Numbered from the stretch's first letter, positions 54,501 through 61,587 are shown. The stretch is DNA of 64,000 nucleotides from RUG12461 sp045657665 (GCA_045657665.1 JAZOTN010000020.1:186001-250000); one strand, 5' to 3'. Numbers and translations are program-made. Notes: generated from the letters alone by a model not told the origin.

Positions 54501-54980
54501 AAAGATTCGCTGGATCTCCTCCGCAGTCGGGAGATTATCCGCATCAATGACCCTCGGAGCTTCCGCATCAAGTTCTCTCGCCTCATAGTCCCCGATCTTC
54601 CCCTGGAGGAGCTTTTTATCCTTGGCTTCGCCCTCTCTTTTCCATACCTGGTCCATGCGAAGGTTTGACAGGAATTTATCGCTCTTTATGTTGCGGTTGA
54701 ACTTTTTCGCATTTGAGCACAGATAGAAACAGCTGGCATGGAGGGCACGGATCTTCTGTCCCACATCCTCCTTCTTAGCCACCTTTTTCTTCGGAACCGC
54801 AACCGGAACGTTTTTGAGTGCATTCTTCACCTGACTGTTCTGGGCGTTTTGCTGGGCAGGCAGCGGTATCCCGTCACCGATCTTGTCCTTGATCTCTTCT
54901 GTTTTTTCCGTATTGATGATCAGGTTTTTTTCTTCCTGTTTTTTCTTCTGTTCCTGATCCGGGTTTTGTCCTTTACCCAT
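48585..54980 (-). CDS. Giant protein with UbiB/ABC1 kinase-like domain (2131 aa), effector candidate
   Basis: A 2131-residue protein without signal peptide or membrane segments. The N-terminus is Lys/Gln/Glu-rich (GQNPDQEQKKKQEEKN). Residues ~1-1090 are helical and unassigned; ~1095-1140 is an Asp/Glu/Gln-rich linker (EEDQINEEDQENQEEQQKKE). Residues ~1240-1500 hold ABC1/UbiB atypical kinase features: SLGAASVGQAFLCRM (Ala/Gly-rich loop), EVVVKLLRPNIKKRLDED (Lys), then FYHGDLHAGNIMISEDKATL and IDYGNASK (catalytic HGD and the IDYG metal site). The last ~500 residues are again unassigned helices. A kinase embedded in a huge soluble protein, next to eCIS genes, is unlike ordinary UbiB (~500 aa). 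Effector role is inferred from size, context and leader. Confidence 0.85.
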   Translation of the reverse strand: MGKGQNPDQEQKKKQEEKNLIINTEKTEEIKDKIGDGIPLPAQQNAQNSQVKNALKNVPVAVPKKKVAKKEDVGQKIRALHASCFYLCSNAKKFNRNIKSDKFLSNLRMDQVWKREGEAKDKKLLQGKIGDYEARELDAEAPRVIDADNLPTAEEIQRIFQDFAAITVESFKVKTDTEFIDHLEENFAIIKSAREVEKLLLLQSDGVFDLAKEARANLCKSLALCNVMEKWMDAKLAVMKDPLYPYLRGTDLSQAGEVAKVIAGLKKQGRTLNLSDTDESLVVFLNKVKNLQESGFHRSRYFGKKTGAEYAGVFNGNMQKIKETYEREFEKNEKYEEDEETINSWKAGIGNLVADKTAGAKEEAKESKEEKKKKSAPMDPGEPTFLKKIDEFKKIPIDTLKAGSAEEVMKSHAVNAPLIKKAEEIHNLLLRAYSSGELQDKMVPEDVIMLRARINFFYHVRDIEQKLLFGLEKGGIDGRKCTLDQWAKDNGVIFIANNKAFIKQIETKLTNEQKNVKENAKAIWSVIRRSDYGAADQETKNLEFGKNVLFWQSIKGAQSALRDQDALSETVLKAWCEKNSLPYEEPDEVIKTYMRGKSAEEIRKIYARSTGTPEEQYLLYKSIVEETKEALDPSDYCLEQFAPAEGIHVDMAKKTTLANQAGLAGECLRRMQLLQDTNPKMKLSEDDTVSEEWEHEALALSKFANDHLNPRMRALMRMSESLDTSRLSVISAEDVSRFTAMDEKELKRIREYAEDRLNGKEEEARAARDVLTLLDSMQGLVTREFSYFEGYEKVQENVTMETDLERLYETYRENAGLTVMDKETKQVYAEIRQMSSDPVYTKKEELMRLRKDCLYELSKHHGQIEETRYLNLSTAQLRTLTLDALKNQWSTEQLDKQLKSLKKEGNDAEPGSQWNESEQKVMDLAADLIGLGIPDADEAELSAEQRKTRLLGILSNHAEILAWFCQNKDADDVMKAMEGKVKPEEKNLLTGIRAGLTGVMDWINEKAKGRKLTVRSIEDLFKENQGELGNIIAAADQSIEKAISDGTKGVLDQVKAATEDIFVAAQEQKGVQEDQKNEEDQINEEDQENQEEQQKKEAGEDGIPKLRKMLRQSMNKESGEGKFIYLSLQQYFEKSSPAAKRRMMMSMLKSTTPAENPKDLTEEQKKTEQRRTAGRYLGGLLKGAGPMFQKMLQAVPDDMMQDELRSALKDVKSKLSPIPRDYVEEQLEKMKTASGGKVTELTMIRSLGAASVGQAFLCRMSGPGVEPGGTKEVVVKLLRPNIKKRLDEDTAILREIAGQAGESILKDFEVRLLSVNDELDLSKEAKNAVEAEKTYNYEKADPDHEVTTVKVSNEIAASKDYMVLDKAEGITLDNYLDQMNQTLDREWDDYVKPFVKDEKHKYFENRYELTKEKWPLYQEKRMQLKKMLESVIKRQKHLVKVSDLWVRQALFGTSFYHGDLHAGNIMISEDKATLIDYGNASKFTVEEQGYILIMTSALGKVAGKNPESEDYEQTVNTFSRDFLWAFTQLLPKGDGEIAFKRQVGGNEETHPRLRAKGAEFLEKIKEIMKEKNPYATPDEPDPMIGEKVAMILKEAQKLGLQLPPPIQAFSQSQLRIQNSLTEMNNLAKRIRKRLSHLDNMSSGTTALGYFDIKLLVKDKAPSREDTRMEPIYRETRTYLSKGYSREEFEKDAKKYDDEKDLEEFDKKYCPELGPIRNRFLTRKDSGDPNDVDSLSDTSITKEKLARVCAHVRRQLEEKKKQYGDDHEAYVKAAQTDLQNLTFVIQYFINFGLDKFVGGPFRVRRMASDVMKGDQDALAEYLRLGEEVFPMIFRYCENINKLRQVQNAGFFESFKLPSQDSVIADIYRDYEKINELKSQSHEVMVRVEENLWCASQMDNASLCGEQYGSAREDHKALNTKEPLKSLYAAAGQALQEIKEKCDPMAAKVEKGCRWSNLDNPKYFDKLSPEDQQVYLAYKKKVLDTWNYYNWQYKIMSSEIGFAEELKEILEEPQGQELKAAFEDFRTDLKRYVEIRFKKQPGTEEDLKSLEAVLKTKEAAFMKIYRAISDREMKSFVHTYFEGEDKEKKPIRLDQKLKDTMNVMSDVVSDNKIAALNRITKTENGHGYIARIM

Positions 54981-54995
54981 TTGAAACCTCCTTCA

Positions 54996-55820
54996 TCAAT
55001 GCATCGAAAATAATCCGTAATGCAGGTGCACAGTGTCATCCTCTCCTGTTTCCATGATCTTTTCAATAAACCGGACCGCACCGGCTTTCGCAGACACAAA
55101 CTGGATCACGCGGTTCTCAAGCCCCAGACTTTTTGCCCGGGAAAGAGCAGACCGGAGAAGCAGCGCTGTCCTTGTTTCCCCAAGCGTACTGTACAGGTAG
55201 TCGATCTGAAGAATATCCTCATTGATGCTCCGAAGCAGGATACACCCTTTCGGCTCCCCATCCGGATCCATCAGGCAGAAGCTGTATTTCCGTTCGCAGA
55301 TCGAAAGAAATGCCTCACCCTCGGGAGTTTCTCTCATGAGCTTCCGAAGCTTTACATAATCGCTCTGCTTCATCTCATCCAGTGTCGGTGCATGACTGAA
55401 ACTGCTGCTTTCCCCTCCCGATACCTTTCCGTGACTATTCATCCGGAAGAGAAGTTCTTTTACGGGGACGATGCTGACCGGATCTCCCTTTGTGATATAA
55501 AATCCCATATCCGTAAGAAAGCCGTCTATTCCCTCCATATCCGAAAGCCAGGATGCCTGCATGACATGATACTGCTTCCTCAAATTGACCGTGGCAGTCC
55601 AGAGGAGTCTTGTGGCCGCGCCCTGTCTCCGGTAATCCGGATGGACAAAGATCCATTTCAGGATCGCTGTTTTCTCCTGCCCGGAGATGATCGCAGCCGC
55701 CACAGGGCTCCCGTCGTCTCCGATAACGCCAAGGATCTGATCACCGCTGTCTGCCCGTTCCTCCGGCAAAAGAGGTTCAAACCATTCATAGTTTTCCTTC
55801 TCCACTCTTGTGATGGTCAT
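54996..55820 (-). CDS. Tandem GNAT-like acetyltransferase
   Basis: A 274-residue protein. The N-terminal GNAT fold has KTAILKWIFVHPDYRRQGAA and TRLLWTATVNLRKQY, a classical R-x-Q-G-A-A coenzyme A loop. The C-terminal half repeats the fold without the loop (YSFCLMDPDGEPKGCILLRS). It starts 12 nt after the frameshifted gene (AGGAGGAA upstream of ATG 55820) and 15 nt before the giant kinase-like gene, suggesting it acts with that protein. Same family as 45044-45940 and 56339-57178. Confidence 0.8.
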   Translation of the reverse strand: MTITRVEKENYEWFEPLLPEERADSGDQILGVIGDDGSPVAAAIISGQEKTAILKWIFVHPDYRRQGAATRLLWTATVNLRKQYHVMQASWLSDMEGIDGFLTDMGFYITKGDPVSIVPVKELLFRMNSHGKVSGGESSSFSHAPTLDEMKQSDYVKLRKLMRETPEGEAFLSICERKYSFCLMDPDGEPKGCILLRSINEDILQIDYLYSTLGETRTALLLRSALSRAKSLGLENRVIQFVSAKAGAVRFIEKIMETGEDDTVHLHYGLFSMH

Positions 55821-55832
55821 GGCTTCCTCCTA

Positions 55833-56287
55833 TCACTTTTTCTTCATGTTTTTTTCCATCTCATTAAGCTCCTTGTCCCTTTGGACCAGGCCGCTCAGGA
55901 ACTCAAGGGGTTCCTCATCCTCATCATTGCCTTCTTCGATGATATTTTCATTCTTCTGCTGGGTCTTAACTTCTTCCTGAGTGTTCTCAGGTGCTTTTCA
56001 AAGCCTTCGATATGCTCCGGTGCCATGCCGCCGATCATGGTGCCGCCTGCGAACATCAGAGGCGTGTTTTTCAGGAAATCCTCCCTGGAGATCTTCTCGG
56101 TTTCTTTATCTGCCTTCTGCATTTCACGACCATAAACAAGAGCAAGGGCACGCTCGGGCTGACCGTCGATAAGGTCTTCAAAGCCCGGGATGTCATCCAC
56201 CTTATATGCGGCAAATCTGTCCCCTTCTTTTTTTGCATAGTATTTCTGAGATTCTTTCACAAAAAACCCCAGAATATTTTTTATCAC
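55833..56287 (-). CDS. Small acidic protein, frameshifted at ~56000
   Basis: Frame 0 from GTG 56287 (a GTG at ~56260 is an alternative start) reads MIKNILGFFVKESQKYYAKK ... PEHIEGFEKHLRT and then becomes implausibly basic, ending at 55895. The -1 frame from about 55995 continues as ENTQEEVKTQQKNENIIEEG and EDEEPLEFLSGLVQRDKELN, an acidic helix that stops at 55833, only 12 nt before the next gene. The joint is at GAAAAGCA, directly followed by a perfect hairpin CCTGAG-AACA-CTCAGG. Either a base was lost, or ribosomes slip at A-AAG. Product ~150 residues, no recognised family. It is between two GNAT-like genes and could be a chaperone for the following giant protein. Confidence 0.55.
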
Positions 56288-56306
56288 GTTCCGGGGTATG
56301 TATGTG

Positions 56307-56334
56307 TGTCACTTGGGTTTCGGTTGGGTGTCGG
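56307..56334 (-). promoter_or_regulatory. Three degenerate TGTCAC-like boxes at 11-bp period
   Basis: TGTCAC (56307-56312), TTTCGG (56318-56323) and TGTCGG (56329-56334) repeat every 11 bp, just upstream of the frameshifted gene and overlapping the end of the gene at 56339. It matches the pattern at 40293-40309, 61522-61538 and 62101-62117, but no clear TATAAT lies at the same distance. Confidence 0.4.
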
Positions 56335-56338
56335 TGCC

Positions 56339-57178
56339 TCAGTTTATCACATACAGAAACTCCTGAAAATGTTCCATCTCAACCAGGCCTTTGAAGAGCC
56401 GCTCCGCCTCGTTTACATCGGCATGCTCATCGAGAAGAAGGCAGATCCGGGTGTACTCCGGAAGGGAGTCCTTCAATCCTGTTAAGAAAGAACTGAGAAG
56501 GGTCTGCAGGATCTTTTTTCGCTTCGTGGGATTTTCCGCAAAAATCTCCACCGCCGTAGTGTTGATGCTGGGGCCGATAAGATCATAGGACATACCGAGA
56601 ACCCCGCCGTTATTATTGTCGTCTGCGTAAATATAGCTGAATGGATCCGTAAAGAAATGATTGCGGATCACAACGTTGCTGCAGCACTTCTGAAACAGGG
56701 GCATCCATTTTTCCGGAATCCCATCTGCCATGGACTGAGCCTGCGGAACCTTCTCATCGCCTGAAAAATCTTTCAGAAAATCGGATTCCAGAAAGTCGCA
56801 AAGAGAGCCGTTTAAGGTATCTCCGATATAGACCTTGGGATCAAATCCGGCGTTCACCAGAATGGGAAACCGGGCAGCCAACTCCTCGTATGCCCCACTG
56901 CTTCGGTAATAAATACTTACAATCCCTGCCTTTTTGAGGCTCTTAAAGCAGGTCTCAAAAAAGCGGTTCATCATGGCCGCCTGATCATCCTCGATGGGCA
57001 GCTCCAGATACACGAGAGCCGCTTCCGCCGGGGAAGCTGCAGAAGGGAGAAACACCGCGGATGCAATCCGCTCTTCTCCATCTGTCATGGCATAAGCGCC
57101 GATCATCTGTGTAATATCCAGCGAGGGGACGAGGATACCAGCCTCATCCCTTGATAATTCCTTAAAATCCATTCTCAT
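56339..57178 (-). CDS. Tandem GNAT-like protein
   Basis: A 279-residue protein. The start is placed at the ATG 57178, 7 nt after GGAG; TTG at 57193 and ATG at 57181 are alternatives. The N-terminal GNAT-like fold (RIASAVFLPSAASPAEAALV, YLELPIEDDQAAMMNRFFET) lacks an obvious coenzyme A loop. The C-terminal half (HFFTDPFSYIYADDNNNGGV, LGMSYDLIGPSINTTAVEIF) has the same layout as the other GNAT-like proteins. It overlaps the 150-aa gene by about 17 nt. Activity uncertain; role probably as in its relatives. Confidence 0.7.
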   Translation of the reverse strand: MRMDFKELSRDEAGILVPSLDITQMIGAYAMTDGEERIASAVFLPSAASPAEAALVYLELPIEDDQAAMMNRFFETCFKSLKKAGIVSIYYRSSGAYEELAARFPILVNAGFDPKVYIGDTLNGSLCDFLESDFLKDFSGDEKVPQAQSMADGIPEKWMPLFQKCCSNVVIRNHFFTDPFSYIYADDNNNGGVLGMSYDLIGPSINTTAVEIFAENPTKRKKILQTLLSSFLTGLKDSLPEYTRICLLLDEHADVNEAERLFKGLVEMEHFQEFLYVIN

Positions 57179-57614
57179 CATCCCACTCCGCAAACGCCCA
57201 GTAATGCTTGCCTTCCAGCGGACACTCCTTTACAATCACCGTGTTCAGATAAAGACGAAAAGCTTCTTTATCCAGGGTTCCGTCCTCCCGAATGGAGTCC
57301 CAATAGAGCTGCCTGATATCCTCGTCCTCGCCATGAGGCTCTCCGACGGGAGGCTCTACCGGGAATTCCCTGATCCCGAAGCGTGACATGGTCTCCGCAT
57401 AGGACCAGGATTCCGCTTTTTTCGTCTCGGTGTTGTAGAGGAAAAACCGGTTCGGGTAATGTTCTCCGTACAGGTAGATCATGAAGAAAACATACAGTGT
57501 CCCGTCAATCTCTCTCAGCAGTGGAAAAGAGTACTGGATATCAGGCCTCGGGTTGCCCAGCTGGTACTCCGGCAATTGGTAAAAGGCGTCATAGATTTCT
57601 TCAAAATCAATCAT
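57162..57614 (-). CDS. Unknown 150-aa protein
   Basis: Not recognised. Compact, acidic soluble protein (NPRPDIQYSFPLLREIDGTL, YVFFMIYLYGEHYPNRFFLY, REFPVEPPVGEPHGEDED, HYWAFAEWDDENGF). AAAGGAG precedes the ATG. It has its own good promoter (57644-57672). It overlaps the following GNAT-like gene, so the pair is co-translated. A chaperone or immunity-type partner of the papain-like protein encoded just upstream is possible, but rests on position only. Confidence 0.7.
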   Translation of the reverse strand: MIDFEEIYDAFYQLPEYQLGNPRPDIQYSFPLLREIDGTLYVFFMIYLYGEHYPNRFFLYNTETKKAESWSYAETMSRFGIREFPVEPPVGEPHGEDEDIRQLYWDSIREDGTLDKEAFRLYLNTVIVKECPLEGKHYWAFAEWDDENGF

Positions 57615-57643
57615 GCCATCTCTCCTTTATAAGTAATAATTTC

Positions 57644-57672
57644 ACTATAGTATCATTCGCGGCAAAGTGCAA
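57644..57672 (-). promoter_or_regulatory. Sigma-A-type promoter before 150-aa gene
   Basis: Minus-strand TTGCAC (57672-57667) and TATAGT (57649-57644), 17-nt spacing, about 30 nt before the ATG. The best consensus promoter in the window. It would drive the 57.6-48.6 kb genes and lies just after the stop of the papain-like gene. Confidence 0.75.
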
Positions 57673-57694
57673 ATCGCCCCGGAAAGGCCACAGA

Positions 57695-60600
57695 TCACCA
57701 TTGCTGCCCCTGGAAGTTATTCTGCTGCCACTGCTGCTGTTGCTGTTGTTGCTGCTGACGGGCTTTTTCCTCATTTCTCTGACCAAGCATGGTCTTGATC
57801 ACGACGGTATTGCAGCCCTTTACTTTGCCGTTTTGAGACCCCCGGATGGCATATTTCATCTGCTCATAGGGAACAAAATCATAGTTTCCGGAAACGTCTC
57901 CTTCCGCGTCCTTCTCCACGTTCCCGTCCGGGCCGATATGTCCCACACCTCCGGTGTCCTTCACCAGAAAGCCCGCAATAGCGTTTCCCTCCATGACCAC
58001 GCCGCAGACATTGATGGAATGGTTGGTAAATTTATCTCCCGCCTCCAGCTGCGTATTGGGATCATTCAGATCCTGCCACAGCTTCTCGCCGTCCACGTCG
58101 GTCATGATGGTATTGCCCTTCATCAGCTCCTCTTTCCATACATTGAAGATGGTCTCGGCGGAAACATTATCATCCTTGATATTTTCCTTCTCTTCACTTT
58201 CGAGGCCGTATGCCTCCATCATGATGGGCAGGTAATTGATAGCCGATCCGCCGCATCTCTGGAAATTGATGACCTTGGACATGACCACCTCACCGTCTTT
58301 TTTGATGGTCTCGCCCATGCTGTCACGCTCCGGATGGTAGACTTCATTGGCATACTGCATCTCCATACACTGATCTACAGCGATATTGGCCGTGGTGATC
58401 ATATTTCCGTCATAAGCGATGTTGATGGCCTCCGCGGTACTGGAGAGGCTGCAGGTGCCGCCGTATTCCTTGTTATTGTTGGCTGCCTGCCACTTGATGG
58501 TACGGCTGTGATTGTTGGGATTGGGATATACCAACACGGTCTTTTTCCAGCCGTTTTTATCCGTGAGCTCCACCCAGGCATAATCTTCTTTTCTCTCTCC
58601 GGTATTATCCGGAAGCGTTTTGATGTGGTAATTCGCAAGCTGAATGGGGGCATTGGTCTGAGCATCATAAAGGTTCTTCAGGGGAAGCTGACCGTTATTC
58701 TGTGCCTTCTTCTCCGAGATCCGGAATCTGTTCAGCAGACCAAGACCCATAGGGGGATTCTTCTTCCTCAAAGCCTGGTATTCTGCCTTTGTCATCAGTT
58801 CCGGCGTTAACGGCCGATTGTATTTCTGTTTGTATTCCTTCAGCCTCTTGATATACTCGAATCTACCCTGCTGGGTCTTCATATCCAGGCCGTCTGTCAT
58901 GCTGAGGCTGTCCTGATACTGCTGGGCAAACATGGGGTTCCTCGTGATGGAAGCACGATTGAACTGCATGCGCTTTTCCGCATTGTTGACTTCCTTGATC
59001 TCCTGATCCATGGCCTGTTTCCGGCGCAGCTGATTCCGTTCGGCATTCCGGTTTTCCTTGACGCGGAATTTGATATCATTGACTTCTTCCAGATATGCGT
59101 TCAAGGTATCCTGTGCTTCCTGCTGTGCGTTCACGAATACCTGATCCGTCTCGACGGCCTTCATGATCTGGCCCAGGCTCCCGATGCAGCGGACAGCATT
59201 GTCGATCTCTGTCTTTACTTCCTCCCATCTCTGGGCATCGTAATGATCCTTCAAAAGCTGAGCTTTCTCCTGTTCCAGTCGGTAAACCGCGTAACGCCGC
59301 ACTTCCTGCACCTTTCGGATCGCCACAAACCTTCGGATATCCTGATCGGACCACATCCCGTGAAGGGCTTCCTTCTGGAGAGTCTTATCCTGGCTGCAAA
59401 GATAGCTCCAATAATTCGCCAGTTTGGTCTCCTGAGCAGTAACATCCTCTACCTCATTGGTGGTAAAGCAGGGACGGTGGTTCTGCGTCCGCTCCGCGTT
59501 TTTGCAGAATTGGTCAAAGTCTTCGGGGCGGTAATTGATCACCGGACCGTTTTTGACCTTTTCCTTCGCAAGATCCGCCTGTCTGGTGGCAAGAGGTACA
59601 TCCACGGACTCCTTGCTGAAGGGCATCTGCTGTTGGCGGACATCTGTCCACTGGGTGATCCTCCACTGGTTAACCATACGGTTGTTATACTCCGTGATGA
59701 CCCCGTTCATAACGTCCGAAAGATGATTGATATTAAGTTCCAGAGTTTTTTTGGTAAGAGCATCCAGCTCCGCGGTTTCCATCTCCTTCCTGAGGCAGCT
59801 CAGGGCGTTATTCATGATCTTGATCTGCTCAGACGTCTGACTGGCGATAAGGTTGAAGGTTTCCACGGTCAGAAGCGGACGCTGAAGAGTCATCGGATCC
59901 ACCTGACCATTCGGCTCCAGAAAATGACCGGTTGGGCCGGTGACGGAGATGCTTTTCAACTGATTCTGTATATTCTGCGCTACATAGTAAGTATAACTGG
60001 CTAGCTCCTCGATCCTGGCCCCACGGACAAATTTCTTTTTATCTTCATCCGACCAGCGGTCCTGGGTGGAAATATTCCGGAGAGTCTGGGATCCCTGAAC
60101 ATAACGGTTCCAGTCCTGCATAAGGATATTGTCCTGCTCACCCTTTTTCCGATCCTTTAAGGTCTTGGACTTTTTCCCCTGCTGCTCCGCCTGTTCATAA
60201 TCCCGTAGCATCTGGGGCTTATTATCCACAGTTCTCAGGAGTCCCTGTTCATTGAAGATGGTATACATCTTGGAATAGGAATCCTGCGAGATCCGTTCCT
60301 TTCTCTGCTGCTCCCCGAAACCGGCGACGGCGCCGGCCTTGATCTGGTTCATGACCTTTTTGATCTGCCTTGCCTGATCGATGCTGCCGTATTTTCCCCA
60401 GACCCTGAAGCCAAGCTTCTTATGCTTTTTCTCGTAAGCGTTACACTCTTCGATGACCTTATCTGCCGCGGCCTCCAGGTTGATATCCTGTTCATTGCCG
60501 GAAAGAAGCTCCAGGAAATTGTGGAGGGTGTGACGCAGCTGGATATAGCTCTTGGAAGTGGACACACGCTTCCCCATGGTCTCGTCATAGTCCATCAGGG

Positions 60601-61423
60601 TGGAAAGTCCGTTGGCAATAAGCTTCTGATCGCCCTTCAGCTTTTTCTTGGTGTCTTCACTCATGGCAACCTGAGACTGGACATACTTCCACTGCTTTTT
60701 CTCCTGGTCGGAGATGGGCTGCGCATTCTGCCGGATGAATTTGTTCTGTGGCGTAAAGGTTCCGCCGCGGCGGACCTGGAAGGTATGGGTCTGGGCGGTG
60801 CTGTTGGCCTCCAGAACTCCCACCACTCTCCGCTGCCTTTGCGGCTGCTGTTGCTGCTGCCGAGGCTGGTTCTGCTGTTGCTGCTGGTGCTGCTGCCACT
60901 CATTCAGGGAATAGTATTGATAGACAGGCTCCAGCATGCCCTGCTGATTCATCTGGGAACCGGTATAGACCTGAACGCCGGTGACATTTCCCATGTTATC
61001 AACCACATAGGCAGCCCCCTGAGGAAGCTGTCCCAGAACCGGCTGCTGCTGGGGCGCCTGCTGTACCGGAGCCTGCTGCACCGGCTGCTGCATCTGCGGA
61101 ACATTGACATTCTGACCCACGTACTGCTGGTTATTGACGTACTGGTTGTCGACGTATTGGTTGTTGTCGTACTGGTTATTGACGTACTGGTTGTCGACGT
61201 ATTGGTTGTTGTCGTACTGATTATTGTCGTAGTCGTAATCCTCCACGGGAGCCGGCTGCGGCGGCGGTGGCGGTGGCGGATTCAGATTGATGTTCAGGGG
61301 ATTCGGACCGGGCACATTGAAATACTGCCCGTTGTTATTCGTCGTATTGAATTGGCTTTGATTTTGATTGATCGGCGCTCGATAGAGATTATACGGGTCT
61401 CCCCCCCCCGGATACTGTGCCAT
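57695..61423 (-). CDS. Q-rich papain-like cysteine peptidase candidate (1242 aa), effector candidate
   Basis: N-terminus (1-220) is Gln/Asn/Pro-rich and disordered, with a 45-bp tandem repeat (NQYVDNQYVNN-type) at ~65-100. Residues ~460-500 and ~690-730 carry a repeated motif (RWSDEDKKKFVRGARIEE...YYVAQ and MWSDQDIRRFVAIRKVQEVR...YAV), so the middle is an internal duplication. Residues ~985-1165 look like a papain-like peptidase: EYGGTCSLSSTAEAINIAYD (Cys ~989), FTNHSINVCGVVMEG (His ~1134) and GFLVKDTGGVGH (Asp ~1156). The C-terminus is a Gln run and Trp. No signal peptide. It has a promoter with TGTCAC boxes. Peptidase reading is from motif order only; a similar fold without activity cannot be excluded. 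Effector role is inferred. Confidence 0.8.
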   Translation of the reverse strand: MAQYPGGGDPYNLYRAPINQNQSQFNTTNNNGQYFNVPGPNPLNINLNPPPPPPPQPAPVEDYDYDNNQYDNNQYVDNQYVNNQYDNNQYVDNQYVNNQQYVGQNVNVPQMQQPVQQAPVQQAPQQQPVLGQLPQGAAYVVDNMGNVTGVQVYTGSQMNQQGMLEPVYQYYSLNEWQQHQQQQQNQPRQQQQQPQRQRRVVGVLEANSTAQTHTFQVRRGGTFTPQNKFIRQNAQPISDQEKKQWKYVQSQVAMSEDTKKKLKGDQKLIANGLSTLMDYDETMGKRVSTSKSYIQLRHTLHNFLELLSGNEQDINLEAAADKVIEECNAYEKKHKKLGFRVWGKYGSIDQARQIKKVMNQIKAGAVAGFGEQQRKERISQDSYSKMYTIFNEQGLLRTVDNKPQMLRDYEQAEQQGKKSKTLKDRKKGEQDNILMQDWNRYVQGSQTLRNISTQDRWSDEDKKKFVRGARIEELASYTYYVAQNIQNQLKSISVTGPTGHFLEPNGQVDPMTLQRPLLTVETFNLIASQTSEQIKIMNNALSCLRKEMETAELDALTKKTLELNINHLSDVMNGVITEYNNRMVNQWRITQWTDVRQQQMPFSKESVDVPLATRQADLAKEKVKNGPVINYRPEDFDQFCKNAERTQNHRPCFTTNEVEDVTAQETKLANYWSYLCSQDKTLQKEALHGMWSDQDIRRFVAIRKVQEVRRYAVYRLEQEKAQLLKDHYDAQRWEEVKTEIDNAVRCIGSLGQIMKAVETDQVFVNAQQEAQDTLNAYLEEVNDIKFRVKENRNAERNQLRRKQAMDQEIKEVNNAEKRMQFNRASITRNPMFAQQYQDSLSMTDGLDMKTQQGRFEYIKRLKEYKQKYNRPLTPELMTKAEYQALRKKNPPMGLGLLNRFRISEKKAQNNGQLPLKNLYDAQTNAPIQLANYHIKTLPDNTGERKEDYAWVELTDKNGWKKTVLVYPNPNNHSRTIKWQAANNNKEYGGTCSLSSTAEAINIAYDGNMITTANIAVDQCMEMQYANEVYHPERDSMGETIKKDGEVVMSKVINFQRCGGSAINYLPIMMEAYGLESEEKENIKDDNVSAETIFNVWKEELMKGNTIMTDVDGEKLWQDLNDPNTQLEAGDKFTNHSINVCGVVMEGNAIAGFLVKDTGGVGHIGPDGNVEKDAEGDVSGNYDFVPYEQMKYAIRGSQNGKVKGCNTVVIKTMLGQRNEEKARQQQQQQQQQWQQNNFQGQQW
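61131..61220. repeat. 45-bp tandem repeat in coding sequence
   Basis: Two near-perfect 45-bp units (61131-61175 and 61176-61220) encode 15-residue Asn/Gln/Tyr/Val-rich blocks in the disordered N-terminus of the papain-like protein. A partial third unit follows. Likely a recent slippage expansion. Confidence 0.8.
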
Positions 61424-61492
61424 AGCGTTCCCTCCTTAACAATGATCTTGCTGTATCGATACCCCATAATTGATTTAAATGATGTGTTTTCT

Positions 61493-61538
61493 ATTATAGC
61501 ATGAGAAAGATGATTGGGGTGTGTCACTTATGTGTCAT
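61493..61538 (-). promoter_or_regulatory. Tandem TGTCA-box promoter of papain-like gene
   Basis: TGTCAC (61522-61527) and TGTCAT (61533-61538), 11 bp apart, lie 23 nt upstream of a perfect minus-strand TATAAT (61498-61493). At normal spacing the -35 region is GC-rich (CACCCC), unlike TTGACA. The same arrangement precedes 40265 and 62073. Confidence 0.6.
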
Positions 61539-61587
61539 TTAGGAGAATGCTGACAAAGGTCCCGCGCGAACTTCTGTGCAAATCGCA

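Noticed and set aside
61131..61220. CRISPR-like repeat
   Set aside because: The repeats are directly adjacent, with no spacers, and they lie in frame inside a coding sequence.
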